DNA of 64,000 bases from Prosthecobacter sp. (lineage in GTDB: Bacteria; Verrucomicrobiota; Verrucomicrobiia; Verrucomicrobiales; Verrucomicrobiaceae), in NCBI GenBank assembly GCA_021733925.1, contig JAIPJY010000035.1, forward strand, positions 1 through 64,000. Reading direction: 5' to 3'. How positions within the stretch are numbered: position 1 is the stretch's first letter; each line of letters starts with the position of its first letter. The translations under genes and the position numbers were made by a program. Below are positions 8,199-16,452 of this stretch, piece by piece. The notes beneath the pieces were generated by a model. The model made no database searches. It was not told the origin of the DNA and worked only from the letters and a program-made list of their open reading frames with translations.

Positions 8199-9983
8199 TC
8201 AATGCCGCGCCACAAACGGCCAGAACAGCGGAATGAAATAAACGGAGGCACCCCAGAAAAGAAGGTTCAAAGGCACTCCCACGCGCAGGAAGTCGCTGAA
8301 TCGATAACCGCCGGCATTGTACACCATCGTATTGGTCTGGTAGCCCACAGGCGTGGCAAAGCTGGTGGAGGCCGCGAAGGTGACGGCAACTAGAAAGGGC
8401 TTGGGATCAAGACCGATGCTCTGCGCAGTGGCAATCGCAATGGGGGCGATGAGCACCGCAGCGCCGTTGTTGCTCATGCACTCCGTCAGGATGGCAGTGA
8501 CGAGATAGATGGCAGCAAGCAGCGCGACGGGTGAATCCCGCCCGGCGAACTGGAGAACAACGTCCGTGATCGCCTGCGCGGCGCCGGTCTTCTGCATGGC
8601 GATGCCCAGCGGCAGAATGCCCGCCAGCATGATCAGCACACGCCAGTCCACCGCACCGTAGGCCTGCTCGGGACGGAGACAGCGGGCAATGATGAGCACC
8701 AGCACCGCCGCGAGGGCACCGACGAGGATGGGCAAAACCTTCAGCGCAGCGAGCACGACGACAATGGCGAACACGGCGAGGGCCAGGACACTTTTGCCAC
8801 GCTGGCGCACAGGTGTTTCGAGCTCATTGAGGACGAGCAGCCCATCCTCTGCCCGCACACGGTCAATGTCGGCCTGCTCGCCCAGCAGGAGCAGGGCGTC
8901 TCCGATGCGCAGCTGGACAGTGGAGAGCTTTTCACGCAGCACATGGCCCGTGCGCTGTACGGCGAGGGCGATGACGCCCGTCTTTTGACCAAAGCGGAGA
9001 TCGGCAAGCGTGCGGCCAATGTAGGGCGAGCCAGGCGGGACGATCGTTTCACAGAGCTTCACCTCGTCAGAGCGGATGGTTTCGTCACGCAGCTTGAACT
9101 CGGGCTCGATTTCAAGCTTCAGCTCGGTGGTGACTGCGAGCAGTTTGTCCGGCCTGGCACGAACGAGGAGAAGGTCATCGATCTTCACCGTCTCGCCGCT
9201 GCTGGCCCTTATGGAGCGTTTACCACGGCGAATTTCGATCACGGTGACATCATGCTCCTTGGACAGTTCAGTCTGGCCGATGCGCTCACCGATGAGCGGC
9301 GAGCCTTCCATGACGCGCAGCTCGGTGACGTACTTTCCAAGTTGATACACATCCGTGAGCTGCTCGGCACGGCGCGATGGCAGCAGCCAGCCTCCCAAAA
9401 AGACGAGGTACGCGCCCCCCATGAGCGTCAGCACGAGTCCCAGCGGGGCAAATTCAAACATGCCGAAGCTTCCCTGCCCCGACTTCTCGTAAATGGAATT
9501 GACGAGCAGATTGGTGGAGGTGCCAATGAGCGTGCACACGCCGCCAAACTGCGAGGCGAAGCTCAGCGGTATGAGCACGCGTGAGGCAGGGACTTTTTTC
9601 GCGGCGGCAGCGGCGATGACCAGCGGCAGGAAGACGGCCACGGCTGCGGTGTTGTTGATGAAGGCTGAGACGGGCGCGACGCAGCACATGATGAGCAAGC
9701 AAAACATGCCAGGGCTGCTGCCACCGCTTTTGGAAAGCAGCCTGCCCAGGGCGTCGAGCGCTCCCGTCCTCTGCAAGGCGGAACTGAGGACGAACATGCA
9801 GCCGACCGTGATGACGGCGGGATTGGAAAAGCCGGCGATGCCCTCATCCACCGTGACGACCCCGGTGATGAGAAGAATGGCGGTGACCATCAGCGCAACG
9901 ATGTCCACGGGCAGCTTTTCCGTGGCAAAAAGAATCACCGCCCCGAGGAGCGTGATGAGGGTCACCCAAAGATCAAAACTCAT
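8199..9983 (-). CDS. SLC13-family permease with two TrkA-C domains
   Basis: 594 residues. The N-terminal membrane half (about 1-200) has CitMHS/SLC13 features such as GFSNPAVITVGCMFVLSSAL and SAFINNTAAVAVFLPLVI. A cytoplasmic insert (about 210-380) contains two TrkA-C/RCK_C-like domains (ELRVMEGSPLIGERIGQ; ETIVPPGSPYIGRTLADL). The C-terminal membrane half ends with TECMSNNGAAVLIAPIAIA. Relatives are Na+-coupled anion (dicarboxylate or sulfate-type) transporters; the substrate cannot be named. The length fits the family. It is transcribed alone. Confidence 0.88.
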   Translation of the reverse strand: MSFDLWVTLITLLGAVILFATEKLPVDIVALMVTAILLITGVVTVDEGIAGFSNPAVITVGCMFVLSSALQRTGALDALGRLLSKSGGSSPGMFCLLIMCCVAPVSAFINNTAAVAVFLPLVIAAAAAKKVPASRVLIPLSFASQFGGVCTLIGTSTNLLVNSIYEKSGQGSFGMFEFAPLGLVLTLMGGAYLVFLGGWLLPSRRAEQLTDVYQLGKYVTELRVMEGSPLIGERIGQTELSKEHDVTVIEIRRGKRSIRASSGETVKIDDLLLVRARPDKLLAVTTELKLEIEPEFKLRDETIRSDEVKLCETIVPPGSPYIGRTLADLRFGQKTGVIALAVQRTGHVLREKLSTVQLRIGDALLLLGEQADIDRVRAEDGLLVLNELETPVRQRGKSVLALAVFAIVVVLAALKVLPILVGALAAVLVLIIARCLRPEQAYGAVDWRVLIMLAGILPLGIAMQKTGAAQAITDVVLQFAGRDSPVALLAAIYLVTAILTECMSNNGAAVLIAPIAIATAQSIGLDPKPFLVAVTFAASTSFATPVGYQTNTMVYNAGGYRFSDFLRVGVPLNLLFWGASVYFIPLFWPFVARH

Positions 9984-10203
9984 GCAGGCGTATGATGATG
10001 AGATTACGGGCCTGCGCAGCGCCCCGGATGAAGTGAATACATTTATTATGGGGCAAGGAGAAACGCATCAAATGACGACTAGCAGGATCAGGCTTCAAGC
10101 CGCACATCAGGCTCATGCGCGGAAACAAGCAGGTTCTGCGGCCGGGGGCCTCAGTACAGCCATTGTATCGGTTTTCCCGCTGCGGCAGCCGTGTCACCTT
10201 TTT

Positions 10204-11886
10204 TCATGGCAATGTCGGCTCGCCTCGATGCACCGTGAGCTGGTCGAAAGGAATGTTCCAGCCGTTCTGATTGCAGGCGTCCACACACAGACGCTGAATT
10301 GCCCGCGAGAGGAAGGAGTACCGCTGCGCCACCTCGCCGGAGAAATCCGCCAGTACCGTGTAGTTCAGCGCGGAACTGCCCGCTTCAGACAGCTCCACGC
10401 TCACGTTTTTAAGGTGGTCCGCGCCGATGAGCGTGCGCAGCTCGCGCTCCATGTGCGTCTTGAGTTTCTGCGGCACCTCCGTGGTGCTGATGCTCTGGTG
10501 GCGGTAGTCGATGCCGAAGACACTGCGCACGCGGAAGCTCTTCATCAGATTTTCCGGGCACAGTTGCAGAAACATCTGGGTCGGGTAGGTGCGGCGGCTG
10601 CCGCCCAGCAGCACCAGTTGCACCCAGTCCGGCGTCTGCGTCACCACCTTGCCGTGCGTGCCATCACTCAGGCATACCCATTCATCTGCCGTGCAGGGAA
10701 ACCACACCTCGTCCTCATCCGGCCGGGAGATCAGAGCCGTCAGCTCCCGCAGCGGCAGCCGGATGTGCCCGCCGTGCAGTGCCGGATTGCGCAGCTCTGA
10801 GAAGATGCCCACGGTCCGCACCTCCCACGGCAGACCATTGTAAATCACCCGCTCCCCCTCACGCACCGAGCCCAGGTTCAGCAGCAGCTTGATCTGCTCA
10901 TACATCGCCGGCAGCGTCTGCTTTCCTGTCCAGGCGATGCCGATGAGGAACAACACCGCAAGCCCCATCAGCACCCAGTCACCCGCCAGATAAAACACCA
11001 GCAGCACCGCAAACACCGCCAGCAGCAGGCTTAGGCCATGGTAGCCCACCACCGCGATGCGCACACCGAACGAGCGGTTTTTGCGCCTCAGGGCGGGCAG
11101 CTTGTTCAGCCGCTGCCACAGCAGTCGCATGCCGCCGAAAATCAACAGGCTGATCGCGCAGGCCAGCAGCAGGTTCCGCCCGCGCTGCCGAAAGAAGCCC
11201 TGTGCCACATCCTTCAGTGCCCCCATGACTCCACCACGCTTCACCTCCAGCTCCTCCAGTTTAAACTCGGCCACGGCCAGTTCGGTCTCCGCGTCATTCT
11301 GCCGCTTCTTCCATTCAACCAGCAGTTCCCCCAGCAGCGGCTTGAGCGTTGGGTCAGCCGACAGCTTCATCTGCTCTTCCAGCTTCTGCTGCGCCGTCTC
11401 TGCCAGCTGGTGCCGTTGCCGTAACTCGGCCAGCTTCCGGCGCAGCCCTTCAACCTCTCTTGGCGAAGCCGTGAGCTGTTTCAGTTCCTGAATGATGGGC
11501 AGCAGCAGCTCGCGCGTCTCCTGCTGCAAATCCATCTCCAGGCCCGCAGGCGCGGTGAAACTCTGCGGCTCCACCCCCGTGACCACCAATTCCAAATCCT
11601 TCAGCAAAGCCTCCCGCTTCGCACCGAGAGATTGCACCTGCTCCTCCGTCCGGGCCTGCTCATCCGCAGCCAGCTTGGTCTTCAGCAGCGCGCGCGCCGC
11701 TTTCAACTCCTGATCCACCTGACGAAAGGACTCGGACAGCGCGCTCAGCGCCACCTCGGAGCGTCCGTTGCCAGGGGCCGGCACAGCCTCCGCCTGCGCC
11801 ACGGCATGAACCGGAGAAAAGCATGTCAGGCAAAGCAAGGCCGCCATCGACCCGCCAGTGATCAATTTTCGAAAAGTCATCCCCAT
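10204..11886 (-). CDS. MscS-like mechanosensitive channel
   Basis: About 560 residues from ATG 11886 (ATG 11880 is equally possible). The frame extends upstream to 12045, but a signal peptide (MTFRKLITGGSMAALLCLTC) begins only here. An exported coiled-coil region (about 35-210) is followed by three hydrophobic helices (LLLACAISLLIFGGMRLLW; LSLLLAVFAVLLVFYLAG; WVLMGLAVLFLIGIAW). An MscS-type beta domain follows (LGSVREGERVIYNGLPWEV...), then an alpha/beta tail. The usual IPN after the beta domain reads RLPLREL, a divergent version. Its role is probably osmotic pressure relief. Confidence 0.75.
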   Translation of the reverse strand: MGMTFRKLITGGSMAALLCLTCFSPVHAVAQAEAVPAPGNGRSEVALSALSESFRQVDQELKAARALLKTKLAADEQARTEEQVQSLGAKREALLKDLELVVTGVEPQSFTAPAGLEMDLQQETRELLLPIIQELKQLTASPREVEGLRRKLAELRQRHQLAETAQQKLEEQMKLSADPTLKPLLGELLVEWKKRQNDAETELAVAEFKLEELEVKRGGVMGALKDVAQGFFRQRGRNLLLACAISLLIFGGMRLLWQRLNKLPALRRKNRSFGVRIAVVGYHGLSLLLAVFAVLLVFYLAGDWVLMGLAVLFLIGIAWTGKQTLPAMYEQIKLLLNLGSVREGERVIYNGLPWEVRTVGIFSELRNPALHGGHIRLPLRELTALISRPDEDEVWFPCTADEWVCLSDGTHGKVVTQTPDWVQLVLLGGSRRTYPTQMFLQLCPENLMKSFRVRSVFGIDYRHQSISTTEVPQKLKTHMERELRTLIGADHLKNVSVELSEAGSSALNYTVLADFSGEVAQRYSFLSRAIQRLCVDACNQNGWNIPFDQLTVHRGEPTLP

Positions 11887-12052
11887 GGTCGCAGTCCAGC
11901 TTATCTGAACAGGCACGCAACCACAAATCATAAACCGTCCTTCACGCTCAGGGTTCTGCCGACTATTCATGCCGCAGGAGCGTAAGACAAACTCAGCACT
12001 GCCTGTTACTGCATCCAAACCCGCATCCATCGGTGCCTGTCCCATTTAAAGC

Positions 12053-13324
12053 ATGACCGCTTCTCCCATCGAAATCCTGGCCACCTCCCTCTTTGCGCTC
12101 GCCGTGCTGCACACCTTTGCGGTCAAGCAGTTCGCTCATTGGGCGAGTCGCTATCCCGATGGCTCCATCAGGGAAAATATCCTGCATTTCCTGGCCGAAA
12201 CAGAGGTGGTCTTTGGTCTCTGGGGGGCGGCGTTGTTCGCGGGAATCGTCGCCGTGAAACACTCCCTCCATGACGCCGTCGTCTACATCGAAGGGCTGAA
12301 TTTCACCGAGCCCAAGTTTGTCTTTGTCGTCATGGTCGTCGCGGCGACTCGTCCCGTGGTCAAACTCGCAGAGACCTGCATCTCAGGCCTCGCACGCATG
12401 CTGCCTTTTCAAGCCAACGTGGCCTATTACTTTGCCGCCCTGTCCTTCGGCACCCTGCTGGGCTCGCTCATCACCGAACCTGCAGCGATGACCCTGATCG
12501 CCATCCTCCTCAAGCGCCGCTACTTCGACTGCGGCATCGGCACGAATCTCGCCTACGCCACGCTCGGTCTGCTCTTTGTAAACATCTCCATCGGCGGCAC
12601 CCTCACTCACTTTGCCGCACCACCCGTTCTCATGGTGGCCGCCAAGTGGCAGTGGGACTCCTGGTTCATGCTCACCCACTTTGGCTGGCGCGCCGTGGCC
12701 AGCTGCATCGTCGCCACCGCTCTCATCACCTTTCTGTTCCGGGCCGAGCTGACGCGCATGAAAGTGGTGGAACAGCCCGCCAGCCCGCTCCCCGCATGGC
12801 TCACAATGCTCCATGTCGGCTTCCTCGCCCTCGTCGTGTTGTTCGCCCATCACCCGGATGTGTTCTTCGGCGTTTTCATGATCTTCCTCGGCATGGTCCA
12901 CGCCACGCATGAATATCAGGACGATCTGCGCCTGCGTGAAGGCCTGCTCGTCGGCTACTTCCTCGCCGGTCTGGTCACTCTCGGCTCCCTGCAATCCTGG
13001 TGGCTGCAGCCGCTCATCGCCGGACTCGATGGCTCCAGCATGTTCTTTGGCGCCACCGGCCTCACCGCCCTGACCGACAATGCCGCCCTGACCTATCTCG
13101 GCTCCTTGGTCGAAGGCATCTCTCCCAAGCTCCAATACGCCCTCGTCGCCGGGGCCGTCACCGGTGGTGGCCTCACCGTCATCGCCAATGCGCCCAACCC
13201 CGCCGGCATCGGCATCCTGCAAGGCTCCAAAGCCTTCAATGACGAAGGCATCAGCCCCCTGCGCCTCTTCCTCGGAGCCTTGCCACCGACCTGCATTGCC
13301 ATTGTGTTCTTCTGGTTCATCTAA
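12053..13324 (+). CDS. putative Na+/H+ antiporter family protein
   Basis: 423 residues with about 11 hydrophobic helices. It matches the putative Na+/H+ antiporter family (PF07399): LAETEVVFGLWGAALF, GTLLGSLITEPAAMTLIAIL, NISIGGTLTHFAAPPVLMVA, GLTALTDNAALTYLGSLV and GGGLTVIANAPNPAGIGIL. The two duplicated Asn/Pro/Ala-rich re-entrant motifs resemble those of NhaD/ArsB-type transporters. It is an inner-membrane protein, divergent from the MscS-like gene with 166 bp between starts. Ion specificity is not shown by the sequence. Confidence 0.85.
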   Translation: MTASPIEILATSLFALAVLHTFAVKQFAHWASRYPDGSIRENILHFLAETEVVFGLWGAALFAGIVAVKHSLHDAVVYIEGLNFTEPKFVFVVMVVAATRPVVKLAETCISGLARMLPFQANVAYYFAALSFGTLLGSLITEPAAMTLIAILLKRRYFDCGIGTNLAYATLGLLFVNISIGGTLTHFAAPPVLMVAAKWQWDSWFMLTHFGWRAVASCIVATALITFLFRAELTRMKVVEQPASPLPAWLTMLHVGFLALVVLFAHHPDVFFGVFMIFLGMVHATHEYQDDLRLREGLLVGYFLAGLVTLGSLQSWWLQPLIAGLDGSSMFFGATGLTALTDNAALTYLGSLVEGISPKLQYALVAGAVTGGGLTVIANAPNPAGIGILQGSKAFNDEGISPLRLFLGALPPTCIAIVFFWFI

Positions 13325-13337
13325 CTCCGACAGGCTG

Positions 13338-14285
13338 CTAGCGCCGGATGTGCAAAAACAGATTCACGCCCTCAGGCTCCCACATCACCTCAATCGAATC
13401 CGCCGGGGCTCCAGCCTCCAGCGCAAGCTCGCGCAGGTGGTCCCGCGTGCGGTGCTGCAGCACCCAGTCGCCCAGCAGTTCCATGTAGTCGCGGCTGGGA
13501 TTGTGGTCGGAGAAATTCCCCACCACGACTTCCCCGCCCCGCTTCGTCACGGCCATCAGCGCCTTGAGCAGATACACAAAGGTGCGATCCGTGAGGTAGT
13601 CGAAGAGCCCCGCTGACCACACGAGTTCGTAGCCCTTGGCTGGCAGAAAGCGCAGCACATTGCGATGGTAAAACTCCACCCGCTTGGCGAACGGCTCGCA
13701 CAACTTCTTCGCCCTCTCAATGGCATGAATCTCCGCGTCCACGCAGTCAAAAAACACTTCACGCTCCGGGTTGTCCAGCACCCACTCCCGCATGTCCCGC
13801 GCCGGACCGCTGGCCACGTTCAGCACGTTCAGCGGCGCTTTGGTGCGCCCCACGGAGTGCGAATTCAGCAACTGGTGGAAGTAGGCCTTGCGATTGCGTA
13901 CCGCATTGGGTGCCGCCTGCGAGTGAAAGTACAAGTCCCAGCGCCGCAGGTGCGGCTACTGGGCGATCTGCAGGGTGTAGATGGCCTCAATGATCTCAAA
14001 GTCGCCGCTATACCCGTATTTCTTGCCCAGTGCCCGGGCCTGCATCGTGCCTTCCAGATGCCTGTTTGTAACGTCCTGAGCGTAAGCCAGCACATCATCA
14101 CGGGCGATCACCTTCGCACGCACTGCATCCCCCAGCAGCCGCAGCGTACGGTTCATCTGCGCATAATCGTTCGGCATCGGACCGCCCTGGGCGATGAGTT
14201 CACGCAGCAGATCATCACATTCAATCAAAGGCGCGAAGTCGTTCTTACGAACTGAGTAGCGTTCTTGGAGGACAAGGGGCGGCAT
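13338..14285 (-). pseudogene. SAM-dependent methyltransferase split by an in-frame TAG
   Basis: Two open segments, 14285-13956 (109 codons) and 13955-13338, lie in the same frame and are separated only by TAG at 13958-13956. The second half carries a class I methyltransferase core: LNVASGPARDMREW (SAM-binding loop), FFDCVDAEIHAI, ELVWSAGLFDYL and GGEVVVGNFSDHN. Sequence continues sensibly through the stop: LQIAQ*PHLRRWDLYFHSQ. The codon before is CAG, so CAG-to-TAG, a read error, or real read-through are all possible. A TTG at 13934 could restart the C-terminal half. The full product would be about 315 residues. It is convergent with the antiporter gene. Confidence 0.7.
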
Positions 14286-14458
14286 GCGCGAGTGGTAGCA
14301 GTGTGAGGCCTCGAAAGGCGTAATTGATTGATAATAAGCGTTTATTTATATTTCGGGAAGTAAAAAATTACACCCCCACCCTCAATCCTCTGTTTTGGGT
14401 CAATTCACATTCGTCCGTAAAAACCCTCCATCTCGCGGAGATACAATCTTGTCCGCCC

Positions 14459-14992
14459 ATGTCCCCGACCGAAAACGAACGCCACCACCGCTTCCTGCGC
14501 AGCTTCACCGCGCATGAGCCCGCCATCCGCGCCCACGTGCGCCGGCTGGTTCCCGCACGCGCAGACGCGGATGACGTGATGCAGGAGATCAGCGTCGTCC
14601 TCTGGGAAAAGTTCGACTCCCTGCGCGAGGGCGCAGATTTCAAACCCTGGGCCTTCGGCGTGGCACGCTTCGAGGTCCTCGCCTGGCTGCGGGACCGTGG
14701 CCGCGACCGCCTGGTGCTCGATGAAGAAGTCATCACCAAGATCGCCGAAGAAACCACCGCCATCGAACCCCTGCTGGAGCGCCAGCGCGAGGCCCTGGAA
14801 CTCTGCATGCAAAAGGTGCCCGAAGACCAGCGAGGCCTCCTCATGCAGGCCTACCAGCCCGACTCCAGCATCCAAACTGTGGCGCAAGGCAGCGGTCGCA
14901 CCGTCCCCGGTTTTTACCAATGGCTGCACCGCATGCGCAAACTGCTGCTCGACTGCATCCGCCGCGCCTTGACCCAGGAGGTGGCATCATGA
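14459..14992 (+). CDS. ECF RNA polymerase sigma factor
   Basis: About 177 residues from ATG 14459. The open frame runs from 14324, but the upstream 45 codons look non-coding and the protein homology starts here. Sigma region 2 is visible as [19 protein letters not shown] and [20 protein letters not shown]. Region 4 is [20 protein letters not shown] followed by a helix-turn-helix ending in [16 protein letters not shown]. It resembles the planctomycete/Verrucomicrobia ECF class. The stop overlaps the next start (ATGA), so it is translationally coupled to the FecR/LamG protein, its likely anti-sigma or sensor. AT-rich DNA at 14320-14365 probably holds the promoter. Confidence 0.9.
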   Translation: MSPTENERHHRFLRSFTAHEPAIRAHVRRLVPARADADDVMQEISVVLWEKFDSLREGADFKPWAFGVARFEVLAWLRDRGRDRLVLDEEVITKIAEETTAIEPLLERQREALELCMQKVPEDQRGLLMQAYQPDSSIQTVAQGSGRTVPGFYQWLHRMRKLLLDCIRRALTQEVAS

Positions 14993-16443
14993 AAGCCGAC
15001 CTCGCAGAGCTCATCGCCATCTATCTCAACGGCACCATCTCGCCACCGCAGTTGCAGCAGCTCAATGCCCTGCTGCTCGCCGATGCCGAGGCACGTCGCG
15101 AGTTTGCAGAAATCCTCAACGTGGACTCCGCACTCGCAGCGCTCGCCGCAGACTGGACTCCCCCACAGGTGGCAGAAAAGCCCACACGCTGGCTCACTCA
15201 TTCACCACGCTGGATCGCCGCAGCAGCCTGCATCTCCCTGCTGCTCAGCGCATGGTTTTGGCAGAACACCCATCAGGCCTACGCCACCGTGGGCAAAGCC
15301 GCCGGCGTCGTGGAACTCGCAGATGGCGCAAGCCTGCGCGGCGAATCCTATGCCATCAGCGCAGGCAGCATTTCCCTCATCACAGCACGCGGCGCACGCA
15401 TCGTCATCGAAGCCCCGGCGGAGTTTCGCTTTGAATCCGCACAGCGTCTGCACATGAAGCGTGGCCGCCTTGCCGCCGATGTACCGCCTGCCGCGAAGGG
15501 CTTCACCGTCATCACACCCACCGGAGACGCGGTGGACCTCGGCACTCGCTTCGGCGTGGATGTTCCCTCCAGCGGCGCGGCAGAGGTGCATGTCTTTCAG
15601 GGCGAAGTCATCACCAAAGCCTCCGGCGCACAGGCCAATCAAAGCCTGCGCGGTGGTGACGCGGTGTCATTTGCCGAAGGAGCCAGCACCGCACGCGAGC
15701 TGCGCTCCTCCGCCTTCATCCAGCCCGATGAACTCCCCGGACTCACCGCCGGACTCGCCGCCGGTCAGCGTGCACGCTCCACAGCAGCACTCGCCGCATT
15801 GAAACAGGACCCAGCGCTCATCGCGCTACTCGATTTCGAATCAGCCGATGAACTCCCCGGCGTCTATCGCACCGTGCAAGGCCGCTGGCCCGGCTCGCAC
15901 GCGCCGGAGTTTGTAAATGTGGGCGACCACTTAAAGCTCGATGTCGGCGGTGGTCGCGACTGGCCGCAGCTCACGCTCGCCGCCTGGGTGCGCATTGACC
16001 GCCTCGGCGCGCCCTACCAGTCCCTGCTACATACGGATGGCTGGAGCGGCAACAACCCCGGCCAGGTGCACTGGATCATCAATCGCGACACCACCATGCG
16101 CCTCGCGCTCATCAGCAACACGCTCGCCCCCGGATCCATCGAGCGCCAGGGCCACCCCGACTCCCGCACCCCTGTGTTGCCTGAGCAGGGCCGCTGGGTG
16201 CATCTGGCCACCGTCTATGATTCCGCACGCCGCACCGTGCGCTTTTATCTCAATGGTCAGTTCGACAGTGAAACTCACCTGCAGACAGCGCACCCCGCAC
16301 GCCTCGGCCCTGCGCAGATCGGCAACTGGAACCAGCAGGACCGCAAGCTCAGCGGTCGTGTCGATGAACTCCTCCTCCTCGGTCGCGCCATGTTGGACGC
16401 TGAAATCCAATCCCTCCACGCCGCAGGCAATCCCTACCGTTGA
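14989..16443 (+). CDS. FecR-LamG transmembrane regulator, probable anti-sigma/sensor
   Basis: 484 residues. A strong ribosome-binding site (AGGAGGTG) precedes ATG 14989, which overlaps the sigma stop. The N-terminal 74 residues are a short cytoplasmic anti-sigma-like region ([33 protein letters not shown]). A single TM helix lies at about 75-91. A FecR domain follows (about 100-215: [34 protein letters not shown]), then a LamG/concanavalin-like domain (about 300-480: [51 protein letters not shown]). By analogy it holds the sigma factor until an outer ligand is sensed; that is inference. The genes downstream are probable targets. Confidence 0.85.
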   Translation: MKADLAELIAIYLNGTISPPQLQQLNALLLADAEARREFAEILNVDSALAALAADWTPPQVAEKPTRWLTHSPRWIAAAACISLLLSAWFWQNTHQAYATVGKAAGVVELADGASLRGESYAISAGSISLITARGARIVIEAPAEFRFESAQRLHMKRGRLAADVPPAAKGFTVITPTGDAVDLGTRFGVDVPSSGAAEVHVFQGEVITKASGAQANQSLRGGDAVSFAEGASTARELRSSAFIQPDELPGLTAGLAAGQRARSTAALAALKQDPALIALLDFESADELPGVYRTVQGRWPGSHAPEFVNVGDHLKLDVGGGRDWPQLTLAAWVRIDRLGAPYQSLLHTDGWSGNNPGQVHWIINRDTTMRLALISNTLAPGSIERQGHPDSRTPVLPEQGRWVHLATVYDSARRTVRFYLNGQFDSETHLQTAHPARLGPAQIGNWNQQDRKLSGRVDELLLLGRAMLDAEIQSLHAAGNPYR

Positions 16444-16452
16444 TCACACTGC

